The notes below the pieces were generated by a model. It was not told the DNA's origin and did not search any database. It worked only from the letters and a program-made list of their open reading frames with translations. A program made the translations under genes and the position numbers. 64,000 bases of DNA from RGIG426 sp045598965 (GTDB taxonomy: Bacteria > Bacillota > Clostridia > Oscillospirales > Acutalibacteraceae), in NCBI GenBank assembly GCA_045598965.1, contig JAZRVH010000016.1:8568-72567 (forward strand), written 5' to 3'. This document shows, piece by piece, positions 14,183 through 23,168 of the stretch (within the stretch, counting starts at the first letter, position 1; each line of letters opens with the position of its first letter).

Positions 14183-16795
14183 TTAGCCGATAGCCGCCAT
14201 GCTTTGTTCAAGCAGAGCCAGTTTTTCCTGCAGTCGTGCCGCCTGTTCCCGAGCACCGTTGACAACGGCTTCGGGAGCTTTGTCGGTAAACGCAGGGTTG
14301 GCAAGACGGGCGTTTACACCGTCCAGTTGTTTTTTGACATTTTCCATTTCTTTTTGCAGGCGTATTTTCTCCTGCTCGGTATCCACCAATTCCGCCAACG
14401 GGATTTTAATGGTGGCGTCCGGAGTAACGATACTCACCGCACCGGCAACGTCAAAGCTTTCGCCCACGTTCACTTCAGTGGCAAACGCCAAACGGTTCAT
14501 AAAGGCGGCACCGGTCTTAAACGTATCCGCAAATGCCGTTTCAATAAACAGCTCCGTTTTCTTGGACGGCGGCACATTCATCTCGGCACGACGGTTACGG
14601 ATGGCACGGATGGCTTCCATCAAACGCTCCATTTCTTTCTCCTCAGCCGTAAAGGCGAGTACCTTGTCATACGTCGGCCAATCCGCACGCATCAAGGTTT
14701 CGCCCGTATGCGGAAGCGACTGCCAAATTTCCTCTGTAATAAACGGCATAAACGGATGCAGGAGTTTCAGCATATTGGTCATCACGTACACCAGCACACG
14801 GCAGACATTTTCTTTGTCCTCACCCTGCAAGCGATTTTTGCACAGTTCAATATACCAATCGCAGAAATCGTCCCAAATGAAATCGTACAGTTTTTGAACC
14901 GCCATACCGAGTTCGAATTTCTCCAGATTGTCGGTGACCGCCTGCGTCAGCGTGTTGAGCTTCGACAGAATCCACTTATCCTCCAGCGTCAGCGTCTCCG
15001 GCAGGGTAAGCTCGGTGTTGTCGCCGAGATTCATACGAATGAAGCGAGCGGCATTCCAAATCTTATTGGCAAAGTTGCGGGAGGATTCCACTTTCTCCTG
15101 CATAAACCGCATATCGTTTCCGGGGCTGTTGCCAGTCGCCAACATAAAGCGGAGAGCATCCGCACCGTACTCCTCGATAATCTCGAGCGGGTCAATACCG
15201 TTGCCGAGAGATTTCGACATCTTGCGGCCCTTAGAGTCACGAACAAGACCGTGGATAAACACGGTGTTGAACGGAGCCTTTCCGGTATACGCAAGACCGG
15301 AGAACATCATACGCACCACCCAGAAGAAGATGATATCGTAGCCGGTTACCATCGTGTGGGTGGGATAGAAATAGTCATATTCCGGTGTTTTGTCCGGCCA
15401 GCCCATGGTCGAGAACGGCCACAAAGCAGACGAGAACCACGTATCAAGGGTATCCTCATCCTGGTGGAGATGATCGCATCCGCAATGGGGGCAAACGGTC
15501 GGGTCCTCACGGGAGACAATAGTCTCGCCGCACTCCGGGCAATACCAAGCGGGAATGCGGTGACCCCACCACAACTGGCGAGAGATACACCAGTCACGAA
15601 TATTTTCGAGCCAGTGGAAATACACCTTTTCAAAACGCTCCGGCACAAACTTGGTTTGACCGGTTTTCACCGCCTCAATCGCCGGTTTTGCCAGTTCATC
15701 CATTTTCACGAACCACTGGAGAGACACACGGGGCTCCACCGTGGTGTGGCAACGATAGCATTGACCCACGTTGTGTTTCATCGGCTCAATTTTCACCACA
15801 TAGCCGCCGGCTTCCAGGTCTTCCATAATCGCCTTGCGGCAATCGAGAATGCTCATTCCCTCATACTTGCCGGCAAGCTCGTTCATAAAGCCATCCTCGG
15901 TGGTAACGGTGATAACCTCCAAATTATGGCGTAAACCCACCTCAAAGTCGTTGGGGTCGTGGGCCGGAGTGATTTTCACCACGCCGGTACCGAAATCCAT
16001 CTCAACATACTCATCGGCGACAATCGGAATTTCCTTATTAACGATGGGCAAAATTACGTTTTTGCCCACAATGGCTTTATAGCGTTCATCATCCGGATGC
16101 ACCGCCACCGCCGTATCACCAAGCAACGTTTCGGGACGAGTGGTCGCCAGCTCCAAATAGCCGTCGCCGTCCGCCATCGGATACCTCAGATGATAGAAGA
16201 AGGCATCTTTCTCCTCAAACTCCACCTCGGCGTCCGAGATAGAAGTCAAGCAGTGCGGACACCAGTTGATGATTCGCTCACCACGGTAGATTTTGCCCTC
16301 CTCATACAGACGGACAAACACCTCACGCACCGCTTTGGAGCAACCCTCATCCATCGTGAAGCGTTCCCGCTCCCAGTCGCAGGAAGAACCCATTTTGCGA
16401 AGCTGAGAGACAATGCGGCTGCCGTATTGCTCACGCCACTTCCACGCACGCTCAAGGAATTTTTCACGTCCCAAATCCTCTTTGGTCAATCCCTCTTTCC
16501 GCATCGATTCCACAATCTTTGCCTCGGTGGCAATCGAAGCGTGGTCGGTGCCCGGCATCCACAGAGCCTCATAGCCCTGCATACGACGCCAGCGGATAAG
16601 AATATCCTGCAACGTGTTGTCCAAAGCGTGACCCATGTGCAGTTGCCCCGTGATGTTTGGGGGCGGCATCACAATCGTATAGGGTTTCTTATCTTTATTT
16701 ACCTCCGCATGGAAATAACCGTTTTGCTCCCAAAAATCGTAAATACGGTTTTCCACCTCACGGGGATCATAGGTTTTTGCCAATTCTCGCTCCAT
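14183..16795 (-). CDS. valS: Valine--tRNA ligase
   Basis: 870 aa, the normal bacterial length. It charges tRNA-Val with valine using ATP in the cytosol. The class I signatures are present: PPPNITGQLHMGHAL (HIGH-type motif, residues about 45-60) and KMSKSLGNG near residue 525. The editing domain carries TTRPETLLGDTAVAVHP near residue 220. WCISRQLWWGHRIPAWYCPECG and a Cys-containing zinc-like segment lie near residue 400. The C-terminus is the valine-specific coiled-coil arm (LVDTEQEKIRLQKEM). Start ATG follows GGGAGG. No T-box leader fits in the 130-base upstream region, so it is apparently not attenuated by uncharged tRNA-Val. Confidence 0.97.
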   Translation of the reverse strand: MERELAKTYDPREVENRIYDFWEQNGYFHAEVNKDKKPYTIVMPPPNITGQLHMGHALDNTLQDILIRWRRMQGYEALWMPGTDHASIATEAKIVESMRKEGLTKEDLGREKFLERAWKWREQYGSRIVSQLRKMGSSCDWERERFTMDEGCSKAVREVFVRLYEEGKIYRGERIINWCPHCLTSISDAEVEFEEKDAFFYHLRYPMADGDGYLELATTRPETLLGDTAVAVHPDDERYKAIVGKNVILPIVNKEIPIVADEYVEMDFGTGVVKITPAHDPNDFEVGLRHNLEVITVTTEDGFMNELAGKYEGMSILDCRKAIMEDLEAGGYVVKIEPMKHNVGQCYRCHTTVEPRVSLQWFVKMDELAKPAIEAVKTGQTKFVPERFEKVYFHWLENIRDWCISRQLWWGHRIPAWYCPECGETIVSREDPTVCPHCGCDHLHQDEDTLDTWFSSALWPFSTMGWPDKTPEYDYFYPTHTMVTGYDIIFFWVVRMMFSGLAYTGKAPFNTVFIHGLVRDSKGRKMSKSLGNGIDPLEIIEEYGADALRFMLATGNSPGNDMRFMQEKVESSRNFANKIWNAARFIRMNLGDNTELTLPETLTLEDKWILSKLNTLTQAVTDNLEKFELGMAVQKLYDFIWDDFCDWYIELCKNRLQGEDKENVCRVLVYVMTNMLKLLHPFMPFITEEIWQSLPHTGETLMRADWPTYDKVLAFTAEEKEMERLMEAIRAIRNRRAEMNVPPSKKTELFIETAFADTFKTGAAFMNRLAFATEVNVGESFDVAGAVSIVTPDATIKIPLAELVDTEQEKIRLQKEMENVKKQLDGVNARLANPAFTDKAPEAVVNGAREQAARLQEKLALLEQSMAAIG

Positions 16796-16835
16796 AGTCG
16801 GTCGAGCCTCCCTTGTAATTTTGCATATATGATGA

Positions 16836-16864
16836 ATTATAGCCTATTTTTCGAAAAAAAGCAA
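16836..16864 (-). promoter_or_regulatory. Sigma-A promoter of valS
   Basis: Minus strand: -35 TTGCTT (16859-16864), 17-base spacer, -10 TATAAT (16836-16841), about 40 bases upstream of the valS start. Confidence 0.65.
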
Positions 16865-16885
16865 CCAAAAATTTTCATTTTTCTC

Positions 16886-16914
16886 TTTTCTTTTGCGAAA
16901 AACGGTGTTATAAT
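16886..16914 (+). promoter_or_regulatory. Candidate promoter of apgM-pdxK
   Basis: A consensus -10 TATAAT (16909-16914) has a weak -35 (TTTTCT) at 17-base spacing. It is placed 32 bases before the apgM start in the divergent valS/apgM intergenic region. Confidence 0.5.
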
Positions 16915-16945
16915 GGCAAACGAATGATGTGAAAGGATGATTTTC

Positions 16946-18157
16946 GTGAAATACGTTGTGCTTTTGTGTGATGGGATGGCGGATTACCCCGTACCCGAAT
17001 TGAATAACCAAACCCCGATGGAAGCCGCAAACAAGCCGACAATGGATGCCCTTGCCAACGTGTCCGAATTGGGACTTATGAAAACCGTTCCGGACGGAAT
17101 GCCCGCCGGAAGCGACGTTGCCAACCTCTCGGTGGTGGGCTACAACCCCGCCGATTGCTATACGGGACGTTCTCCCCTCGAAGCCGCCAACATCGGCGTC
17201 GAAATGGCCGATGACGATGTGGCACTTCGCTGTAACCTCGTCACGCTGTCCGACGAGCCCGTGTACGCCGAAAAACGCATGGTGGACTATTGCGGCGGCG
17301 ACATCTCCACCGCCGAGGCGGGCGAACTGGTAAAAGCTTTGCAAGCCGCATTCGGCGGCGGTGAATTTGACTTTTATACCGGAACCGCCTACCGCCATTG
17401 TCTCATTTGGCACGGCGGAAAAACAGACCTTGGAAAAATCACCCCGCCTCACGATATCAGCAACCGTGTTGTCGGCGAATATCTTCCGAACGACCCGGCG
17501 GCGGCAAAACTGAAAGAGATTATGGAAAAGAGCGTGGCGGTGCTTGAAAACCATCCGGTCAACATAGCACGCCGTGAAAAGGGCTTATCCCCCGCCACCT
17601 CGGCATGGTTTTGGGGGCAAGGCTCTCGCCCCGCACTCGAAAACTTCAAAGAGAAATACGGCCTTAACGCCGCTATGATTTCAGCCGTAGACTTGCTCAA
17701 GGGTATCGGCAGACTGGCAGGTATGAAGGTGTATACCGTCGAAGGTGCCACCGGCTATATTGACACAAACTTCAGCGGCAAAGCCGAGGCCGCCATTGAC
17801 GCCCTTAAAACCGGCTGTGATTATGTGTATATCCACGTGGAAGCACCGGACGAGTGCGGACATCGTGGCGAAATCCAAAACAAACCCCGCTCCATTGAAT
17901 TGATTGACGAAAAGATTCTTACACCGTTGCTTTCAGCACTCCGTGAGGCAGGCGAAGAGTTCACTCTTCTCATCTGCCCCGACCACCCAACACCGCTCTC
18001 CATTCGCACCCACGTGGCGGACTGCGTCCCCTACCTTCTCTATCGTAGCAACACCGAGATAGAGGGTGCTAAACGGTTTACCGAACAAACAGCCAAAGAC
18101 ACCGGACGTTTCCTGCCCCGTGCCTGCGATATGCTTAAAAAAATGATGAATAACTAA
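16946..18157 (+). CDS. apgM: Cofactor-independent phosphoglycerate mutase, ApgM type
   Basis: 403 aa. It belongs to the alkaline-phosphatase/iPGM superfamily: YVVLLCDGMADYP carries the first metal Asp. GSDVANLSVVGY has the active-site Ser region, and the C-terminal CPDHPTPLSIRTHV carries metal-binding Asp/His residues. ApgM interconverts 3- and 2-phosphoglycerate in glycolysis with two bound divalent metals. Related bacterial proteins were once annotated as homoserine kinases, and that alternative cannot be excluded here. GTG 16946 is chosen because the ribosome site GAAAGGA is 8 bases upstream and overlaps the alternative ATG 16937. It is separated from pdxK by 13 bases. Confidence 0.88.
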   Translation: MKYVVLLCDGMADYPVPELNNQTPMEAANKPTMDALANVSELGLMKTVPDGMPAGSDVANLSVVGYNPADCYTGRSPLEAANIGVEMADDDVALRCNLVTLSDEPVYAEKRMVDYCGGDISTAEAGELVKALQAAFGGGEFDFYTGTAYRHCLIWHGGKTDLGKITPPHDISNRVVGEYLPNDPAAAKLKEIMEKSVAVLENHPVNIARREKGLSPATSAWFWGQGSRPALENFKEKYGLNAAMISAVDLLKGIGRLAGMKVYTVEGATGYIDTNFSGKAEAAIDALKTGCDYVYIHVEAPDECGHRGEIQNKPRSIELIDEKILTPLLSALREAGEEFTLLICPDHPTPLSIRTHVADCVPYLLYRSNTEIEGAKRFTEQTAKDTGRFLPRACDMLKKMMNN

Positions 18158-18170
18158 GGAGATGTCGAAA

Positions 18171-18995
18171 ATGTACAAACGTGTCTTAACCATCCAGGAT
18201 ATATCTTGTGTGGGTCAGTGTTCTCTGACGGTGGCGTTGCCTATTTTATCGGCCTGCGGGCTGGAGACAGCGGTTATCCCCTCGGCGGTACTGTCCACGC
18301 ACACGGCCGGTTTTTCCGGCTACACTTTCCGTGATTTAACGGAGGATATGCCCGCCATTCTCGCCCACTGGGAAAAGGAAAACCTGGCGTTTCATTCCAT
18401 CTACACCGGTTACCTCGGCAGTACGGAACAAATCGACTACGTAAAAGCCATTGCCGACAGCCGCTTGCAATCCGGCGGCAAGCTCATTGTTGACCCCGCC
18501 ATGGCGGACAACGGCAAACTGTACCCCGCTTTTGACAAAGCCTATGTGGACGCTATGAAAACCCTCTGTGCGAAAGCGGACGTTTTGCTTCCCAACATCA
18601 CCGAAGCGTGTTTCCTGACGGACTTCGAGTATAAAGAGACCTACGACGAAGCCTATATCCGTGACCTGTGCAACGCTCTGTATGCTCTGTGCGGCAAAAA
18701 CGTGGTCCTCACCGGTGTGGGCTATGAGGAAGGTGCCACCGGCGTCGTCACCTTTGACGGCACCGAATTGCAATATTACAAACACCGCAAAATCGCCAAC
18801 GGATGCCACGGCACCGGCGACGTCTATGCCGCCGCCTTTGTGGGAGCCCTTGAAAACGACCAGTCCCTTTACAACGCCGCCAAAACCGCCGCAAACTACA
18901 CCTTGCGGTGTATTGAATATACCCAAGACGACGAAAGTCACTGGTACGGCGTGAAATTTGAGCCGGTGCTTAAAGAACTTATCGACATGCTGTAA
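18171..18995 (+). CDS. pdxK: Pyridoxamine/pyridoxal kinase (PdxK/PdxY type)
   Basis: 274 aa. It is a ribokinase-like fold enzyme that phosphorylates B6 vitamers in the salvage route to pyridoxal 5'-phosphate. It opens with VLTIQDISCVGQCSLTVALPILSACG, the PfkB-type substrate loop; TAGFSGYTFRDLT and the LPNITEACFLTD segment follow. The anion-hole/catalytic motif GCHGTGDVYAAAF has the catalytic Asp near residue 218. ATG 18171 is used because AAGGAGATG lies upstream; the in-frame ATG 18162 overlaps it. It is second in an apparent two-gene operon with apgM and is closed by a terminator. Confidence 0.9.
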   Translation: MYKRVLTIQDISCVGQCSLTVALPILSACGLETAVIPSAVLSTHTAGFSGYTFRDLTEDMPAILAHWEKENLAFHSIYTGYLGSTEQIDYVKAIADSRLQSGGKLIVDPAMADNGKLYPAFDKAYVDAMKTLCAKADVLLPNITEACFLTDFEYKETYDEAYIRDLCNALYALCGKNVVLTGVGYEEGATGVVTFDGTELQYYKHRKIANGCHGTGDVYAAAFVGALENDQSLYNAAKTAANYTLRCIEYTQDDESHWYGVKFEPVLKELIDML

Positions 18996-19007
18996 AAAAC
19001 AAAAAGA

Positions 19008-19045
19008 TATCCCCTCCGTCACACACCGTGACTGAGGGGATTTTT
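19008..19045. terminator. Bidirectional terminator between pdxK and the Gx transporter
   Basis: The stem is CCCTC-x-GTCAC with complement GTGAC-x-GAGGG and ATCC/GGAT flanks, with A/T runs on both sides. It lies between convergent genes. Confidence 0.82.
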
Positions 19046-19062
19046 CTGTTTATACAAAACCG

Positions 19063-19569
19063 TTACCGCCGTGCGTGTTCTGTGGTTTCTTTCGGCAACC
19101 GCTGTAAAATCAATCCGCCGAATACGCCAATTACCGCTCCCGCAACCGTTCCGGAAAGCAACAGCACCGGCAAATACCAAGAAAGCGAAACCGTTTGCAT
19201 AACAAACACGGCACAAAGGAGCTGTCCGATGTTATGGGCAACACCGCCGGCAACGCTGACACCTATCGGCGAAAACGCCGAAAGCTTCTTAAAAAGAAGC
19301 ATCACCGCAAAGCTTAACGCTCCACCGCAAAGAGCGTATACCATCGAGCTCATACTGCCGAAGGTAAACCCGGCAAGCACAATTCGGCAAACGGCAACAG
19401 CCGCCGCTCCCGGCACGGGAAGCAAGTACAAAGCCACAAGGGTAACAAGGTTGGCAAGCCCTAACTTTACGCCGGGAATGCCTAAAGAAAACGGAACGAG
19501 CATTTCTACATAAGACAGCACAAACGCCAACGCCACAAGCAGTCCGTAAAGAGGTACTTTCTTTTTCAT
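19063..19569 (-). CDS. Gx transporter family protein (heptaprenyl diphosphate synthase component I-like)
   Basis: 168 aa with about five membrane helices. Residues 30-45 (LGIPGVKLGLANLV) and the Gly-rich SVAGGVAHNIGQL near residue 105 match the family historically called heptaprenyl diphosphate synthase component I, now the Gx transporter family. These are ECF-type S-component-like proteins often found beside NusG-II and ApbE genes in Firmicutes, suggesting a link to flavin or quinone precursors. That link is inferred from neighbourhood. ATG follows AAGGAGGG. It is the last gene of the rnf-associated run. Confidence 0.82.
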   Translation of the reverse strand: MKKKVPLYGLLVALAFVLSYVEMLVPFSLGIPGVKLGLANLVTLVALYLLPVPGAAAVAVCRIVLAGFTFGSMSSMVYALCGGALSFAVMLLFKKLSAFSPIGVSVAGGVAHNIGQLLCAVFVMQTVSLSWYLPVLLLSGTVAGAVIGVFGGLILQRLPKETTEHARR

Positions 19570-19581
19570 CGTTTTCCCTCC

Positions 19582-19980
19582 TTATACCACAAAGTCAACC
19601 GCAGGCGGCTCGCCGCCTATAACCGTTACTGTCATTTTGTGAGGCAGGCAGACAATGCTCTCCCCCGTCCGTGCAATAGTACGGCTTTTTTGGCAAATAT
19701 GGTTTTTGCAATCCGCATCCGAAACAAACGCCTTGCCGTCTTTCACCACCACCACGTTAAATCCGGTCTCCGACTTTACGGTATACGTGGTATCCTCGGA
19801 CAACGAAAGAGTTGCCACCGGTTGGTTGTCAACGGTAATTTGAACCGCCATTCCCTCGGATTTCGGGGCGGCAAAATGAAAGACGAACAGCGTTGCCGCC
19901 AACAGCAGCAACGCTGATAAAAGCCCTATATCGCCCCGCTTTATAAAACGGGGTTTTGTCGTCTCATTCGTCGGTTTCAT
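19582..19980 (-). CDS. Membrane-anchored NusG domain II protein
   Basis: 132 aa. One N-terminal helix (residues about 20-38) anchors an extracellular NusG-II (DUF1312-type) domain: ITVDNQPVATLSL, then TGFNVVVVKDGKAFVSDADCKNHIC, and the closing IVCLPHKMTVTVIGG. Two conserved Cys (DCKNHIC) and a third (IVCLPHK) could form a disulphide or bind a cofactor. The family is consistently linked to ApbE and Rnf/flavin genes in Firmicutes (established association, function unknown). Its start overlaps the apbE 3' end by 17 bases, so translation is coupled. Confidence 0.85.
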   Translation of the reverse strand: MKPTNETTKPRFIKRGDIGLLSALLLLAATLFVFHFAAPKSEGMAVQITVDNQPVATLSLSEDTTYTVKSETGFNVVVVKDGKAFVSDADCKNHICQKSRTIARTGESIVCLPHKMTVTVIGGEPPAVDFVV

Positions 19981-21082
19981 TTTCTTTTTCCATTAAAAGT
20001 GCCGAAAATCCGGTGCTTTCGGCGATAGAACCGTCCGCTAAAATCCAAAACGCTTCCACGCCGTCGGTTTTTTCAATCAGCGTCTTTCCTTTATCGAGAG
20101 GAAGCAAAAACAACGCTGTAGAAAGAGCGTCACACAACCCCGCATCCGCACCGATAACCGTAGTGCTGCGGAAGGTGCGGGCAGGATAATTGGTTTTGGG
20201 GTCAATCAGGTGGCAGTAGCGTTCGCCCTCCACCTCAAAATAGCGTTCGTAGTCCCCGCTGGTCACCACGCATTTGTCCGCAACCTCCACCGCTTGAATA
20301 TAGCCGCTTCCGTCCGGATCGGCAATGCCCACAGCCCATTTGGAGCCATCGTCTTTTTTGGTGCCGATCACGCACACGTTGCCGCCCATATTCAACGCCG
20401 CCGAGGTCACCCCCAACGCACGAAGATACTCGCATCCCTTCTGGCTCGCATAGCCTTTGGCTATTGCACCGACGTTGAGCTTCATCTCCGGGTCTTTAAT
20501 AAAAGCGGTGCTGTTTTTGCGGTCAATCACGAGGTTCTTTATGTTCGTATGCGTTGCTCTCTCGGCAAGAGAATCCTCGTTCGGGAGAACGTATACCTCG
20601 TCCTCGTCCGCAACCTCCTGCATAGATTTCCACAGTGACAGCACCGAACCGTACGTAATGTCCACTTGACCTTCGCTCAAATCATAGGCTTGTTTTCCAA
20701 GCTCTAATAAATCCAAAATCTTGCCGTCGACAATCATCGGCTCCGTCCCTGCCGCCATATTCAGCTTCCGCAGGTTGTTGATCCCATCGTAGTCGTTGTA
20801 GATATCGTACAGCTTGTGATATGTAAGCATAAACGTATGGAATTTTTCGGAAATCTCGTTAAATTCCGCCTCGCTGTCCGTATACGCAATCAACGTGCAT
20901 TCGGTGTCGAACATATCGTAGTAGGTTTCCTCGTATCTTCCGGGGCCTTTGTCCTGCGATACCTCGCTGTTTACCGAACTATTTACCGATACAACCGCCG
21001 ACGTTTCGCCCTCGCCGGCACAACCGGCAAAAGCCAGGGCACACAACACGACGCAAAGAAGCAAACTCAGCACTTTTTTCAT
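19964..21082 (-). CDS. apbE: FAD:protein FMN transferase lipoprotein
   Basis: 372 aa. The signal peptide ends in lipobox FAGC (Cys about residue 20), so the enzyme is anchored on the outer face of the membrane. Diagnostic ApbE segments are YDMFDTECTLIAY, VDITYGSVLSLWK, LNVGAIAKGYASQKG (flavin-binding Gly/Ala/Lys) and ALNMGGNVCVIG. HLIDPKTNYPA and the Mg2+-binding DALSTALFLLP close the fold. ApbE transfers FMN from FAD to a Thr in SGAT-like motifs; its likely targets here are RnfG and RnfD encoded in the same operon. The position directly behind rnf supports this. Confidence 0.95.
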   Translation of the reverse strand: MKKVLSLLLCVVLCALAFAGCAGEGETSAVVSVNSSVNSEVSQDKGPGRYEETYYDMFDTECTLIAYTDSEAEFNEISEKFHTFMLTYHKLYDIYNDYDGINNLRKLNMAAGTEPMIVDGKILDLLELGKQAYDLSEGQVDITYGSVLSLWKSMQEVADEDEVYVLPNEDSLAERATHTNIKNLVIDRKNSTAFIKDPEMKLNVGAIAKGYASQKGCEYLRALGVTSAALNMGGNVCVIGTKKDDGSKWAVGIADPDGSGYIQAVEVADKCVVTSGDYERYFEVEGERYCHLIDPKTNYPARTFRSTTVIGADAGLCDALSTALFLLPLDKGKTLIEKTDGVEAFWILADGSIAESTGFSALLMEKENETDE

Positions 21083-21106
21083 CCGTCTATTCCTCCGATT
21101 CGCCTC

Positions 21107-21140
21107 TCAAACCGTAAAGGCATTCGCCTTTACGGTTTGA
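21107..21140 (-). other. Intergenic hairpin between the duplicated lipoprotein gene and apbE
   Basis: A perfect 15-bp inverted repeat (TCAAACCGTAAAGGC and complement) with a 4-base ATTC loop has no T run on the minus strand. It may stabilise or process the polycistronic mRNA, or attenuate apbE relative to rnf. Confidence 0.6.
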
Positions 21141-21153
21141 GGAAGCGGATTGT

Positions 21154-22284
21154 TCATCTTGATTCGGTTAACATATCTTCTGCCTTGCTCACAGCATCCT
21201 CTGCCATGCTTACCGCATCGTCAACCATACTGCCAATGTCATCCAAAATGTTGCCGGTGGCGGTTTCCTCGGCTTTTTGTACCGTGACCGTTGTGCCGGT
21301 ATCGGCGTTCATCGCTTTGAGCACGTTGCGAAGCATTTCCGCCACCCGAATGGTGCATTTCTTCGCCAAATCCGTATCGGCGGCAGGTTTTCCGTCTGTC
21401 AAGGGCGTTTCCTTTATCTGCTCGGCAGTTTTGCCGGTCACGTATTCCTCAAACGCCTTGGCAGAGGTTGCCCATTCGCCGTCCGTTTCGGTATCCGATG
21501 TGTCATCCATACCGGTTTTTTTGTCTTTTTTGGAGCGGAAAGTGCCGGTATCGCCGAAAAAGGCTCCATCCACCACTTCCACCTTTTTGCTCGCCACGTC
21601 CACGAGGCAGTCCGTTGCCACGCCACGTGAGTTCACGGTCATAGCGGCAACCTGCACATCTGTTTGCACACGGGCATCACTGCCGACAGCACCGTCGGTC
21701 ACCGTTATGGCAAGGGACAGCGTATCGCCCGCCTGAGCACCACGCTCGGTGGCCATATCGCAGGCTTTGCCAATCGCTTCCAAAAACGTGGTAATGGTCA
21801 ACGCACAACGTGACCGCAAGTTTTCCTCGGTGGCAACGCCGTCATCCAGCGGAATGTCAGCCACCTCGGCGGCGGTTTTCCCCACCACGTAGTCGCACAA
21901 CGCATCCACCTGCTCGTACCATTCCTTCGAAATCGGAGAGGCGGCGGAAAGGCCGAAATCGTCCCCCTGCTCGTATTTACTACGCACATCCTTTTCCTTG
22001 AGGATGCGTCCCTCTTTCAGTTTGGCATCGGTCTCAACCTCATCCAAACGGCAAGCGGTAATTTTTCCTCCATCGCCGACAGTGACAGCTGCCGCCACCG
22101 TTTTGGCGGTCAACGCATCGTCAGCAATCGCCATGGAGTTGACGGTTGCAAGCCCGGTTTTTACCGATGCCGCCACCGGTGCAGAGCCGGATGAGGTTTC
22201 GTTCTTCATCACATTTCCGTCACACGCAGTCAGAAGCATCGTCAACGCCAACAGAGCCGCTACGATTATTCCTGTTTTTTTCAC
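21154..22284 (-). CDS. Uncharacterised lipoprotein with two tandem domains, rnf-linked
   Basis: 376 aa, GTG start after AAGGAGG. The lipobox LLTAC marks a lipoprotein. After a Ser/Ala linker there are two homologous halves (about residues 40-195 and 196-345). Each starts with a beta-rich part (VAAAVTVGDGGKITACRLDEV in short form, VQVAAMTVNSRGVATDCLVDV in the second). Each ends with a helical part: the first contains YVVGKTAAEVADIPLDDG, the second YVTGKTAEQIKETPLTDG. The beta parts resemble FMN-binding-type repeats but lack an SGAT motif. Between rnfB and apbE it is a likely extracytoplasmic accessory of the Rnf complex (inference). The C-terminal tail is acidic and helical. Confidence 0.75.
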   Translation of the reverse strand: MKKTGIIVAALLALTMLLTACDGNVMKNETSSGSAPVAASVKTGLATVNSMAIADDALTAKTVAAAVTVGDGGKITACRLDEVETDAKLKEGRILKEKDVRSKYEQGDDFGLSAASPISKEWYEQVDALCDYVVGKTAAEVADIPLDDGVATEENLRSRCALTITTFLEAIGKACDMATERGAQAGDTLSLAITVTDGAVGSDARVQTDVQVAAMTVNSRGVATDCLVDVASKKVEVVDGAFFGDTGTFRSKKDKKTGMDDTSDTETDGEWATSAKAFEEYVTGKTAEQIKETPLTDGKPAADTDLAKKCTIRVAEMLRNVLKAMNADTGTTVTVQKAEETATGNILDDIGSMVDDAVSMAEDAVSKAEDMLTESR

Positions 22285-22340
22285 AAAGATTCCTCCTTAC
22301 AGTTGTCGGCGTTTTACGCCGCTGTAAGGTAGTATATCCG

Positions 22341-23132
22341 TTATCGCCGCCGAATAACCTTCGTCGGACATTTTTCCATACACCAACCACAGTTAATGCA
22401 ATCGTTTTGGTCGATATGGGCAATATTATTTTTAATGGTAATCGCACCGGTGATACATTCACGGGCACAAAGACCGCAGCCGATGCACCCCGCTTCGCAC
22501 ATATCTTTTACGGACTTGCCTCGTTCTTGAGACAGGCAGGTCACCACATACTGCGAATCATAAGGCACCATTTCAATAATGTTTTGCGGGCAGGCATCAA
22601 CGCATTTGCCGCAAGCGGTACACTTTTCTTTGTCCACCACGGCCACGCCTTCAATGATTTTGATAGCGTCATATTCGCACGCCTTCACGCACGACCCGAA
22701 ACCAAGGCAACCGTAGGCACACGCCTTGGTGCCACGTCCCGGAACCATAGTGACACGGCGACAATCTTCATCGCCGAAATATTCATAAATGTGCTTGGTT
22801 TTTTCGCAGGTGCCGGCACAGCGGACATACGCAGACATCCGCACAAATTCCGCTTTTTTTCCGGAAATCTTCGCCACAAGCTCGGCAACCTCTTGACCGC
22901 CGACGGGACAGGAAGCGGGACTCGCCTCTCCTTTGGCGATAGCTTCGGCGAGAGCGTCACATCCTGCGTACCCGCAACCGCCGCAGTTGTTACCAGGCAA
23001 AATTTCACGAATTTTTTCGGTCAACTCATCGGTGGGAACAGACAAAAACTTATCCGCTGTTACCAGCAACAGCCCGATAAGCAAGCCCATACCGCCCACA
23101 ACAGCAACCGCAATCAACACAGCGGGACCCAT
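22341..23132 (-). CDS. rnfB: Rnf complex subunit B, polyferredoxin
   Basis: 263 aa from ATG 23132 (MGPAVLIAVAVVGG), chosen for the GAAGGAGG upstream. One N-terminal membrane helix is followed by the Fe4/ferredoxin-like NCGGCGYAGCDALAEAI domain (residues about 45-70). A series of 4Fe-4S Cys clusters follows: CAYGCLGFGSCVKACEYDAI, CTACGKCVDACP, CIGCGLCARECITGAI and CINCGWCMEKCPTK. RnfB is the entry point for electrons from reduced ferredoxin in the Na+/H+-pumping ferredoxin:NAD+ oxidoreductase. It is the last core subunit in this operon. Confidence 0.96.
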   Translation of the reverse strand: MGPAVLIAVAVVGGMGLLIGLLLVTADKFLSVPTDELTEKIREILPGNNCGGCGYAGCDALAEAIAKGEASPASCPVGGQEVAELVAKISGKKAEFVRMSAYVRCAGTCEKTKHIYEYFGDEDCRRVTMVPGRGTKACAYGCLGFGSCVKACEYDAIKIIEGVAVVDKEKCTACGKCVDACPQNIIEMVPYDSQYVVTCLSQERGKSVKDMCEAGCIGCGLCARECITGAITIKNNIAHIDQNDCINCGWCMEKCPTKVIRRR

Positions 23133-23168
23133 TCTCTCGCCTCCTTCAAATTTATCCGTCACATTCGC

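Noticed and set aside
14087..15934. 615-codon plus-strand ORF opposite valS
   Set aside because: Composition dominated by His/Arg/Phe; it overlaps tRNA-Leu(UAG) and the valS gene, which is unquestionable.
16700..16935. T-box leader for valS
   Set aside because: Only about 130 bases separate valS from apgM; no specifier loop or T-box sequence is seen.
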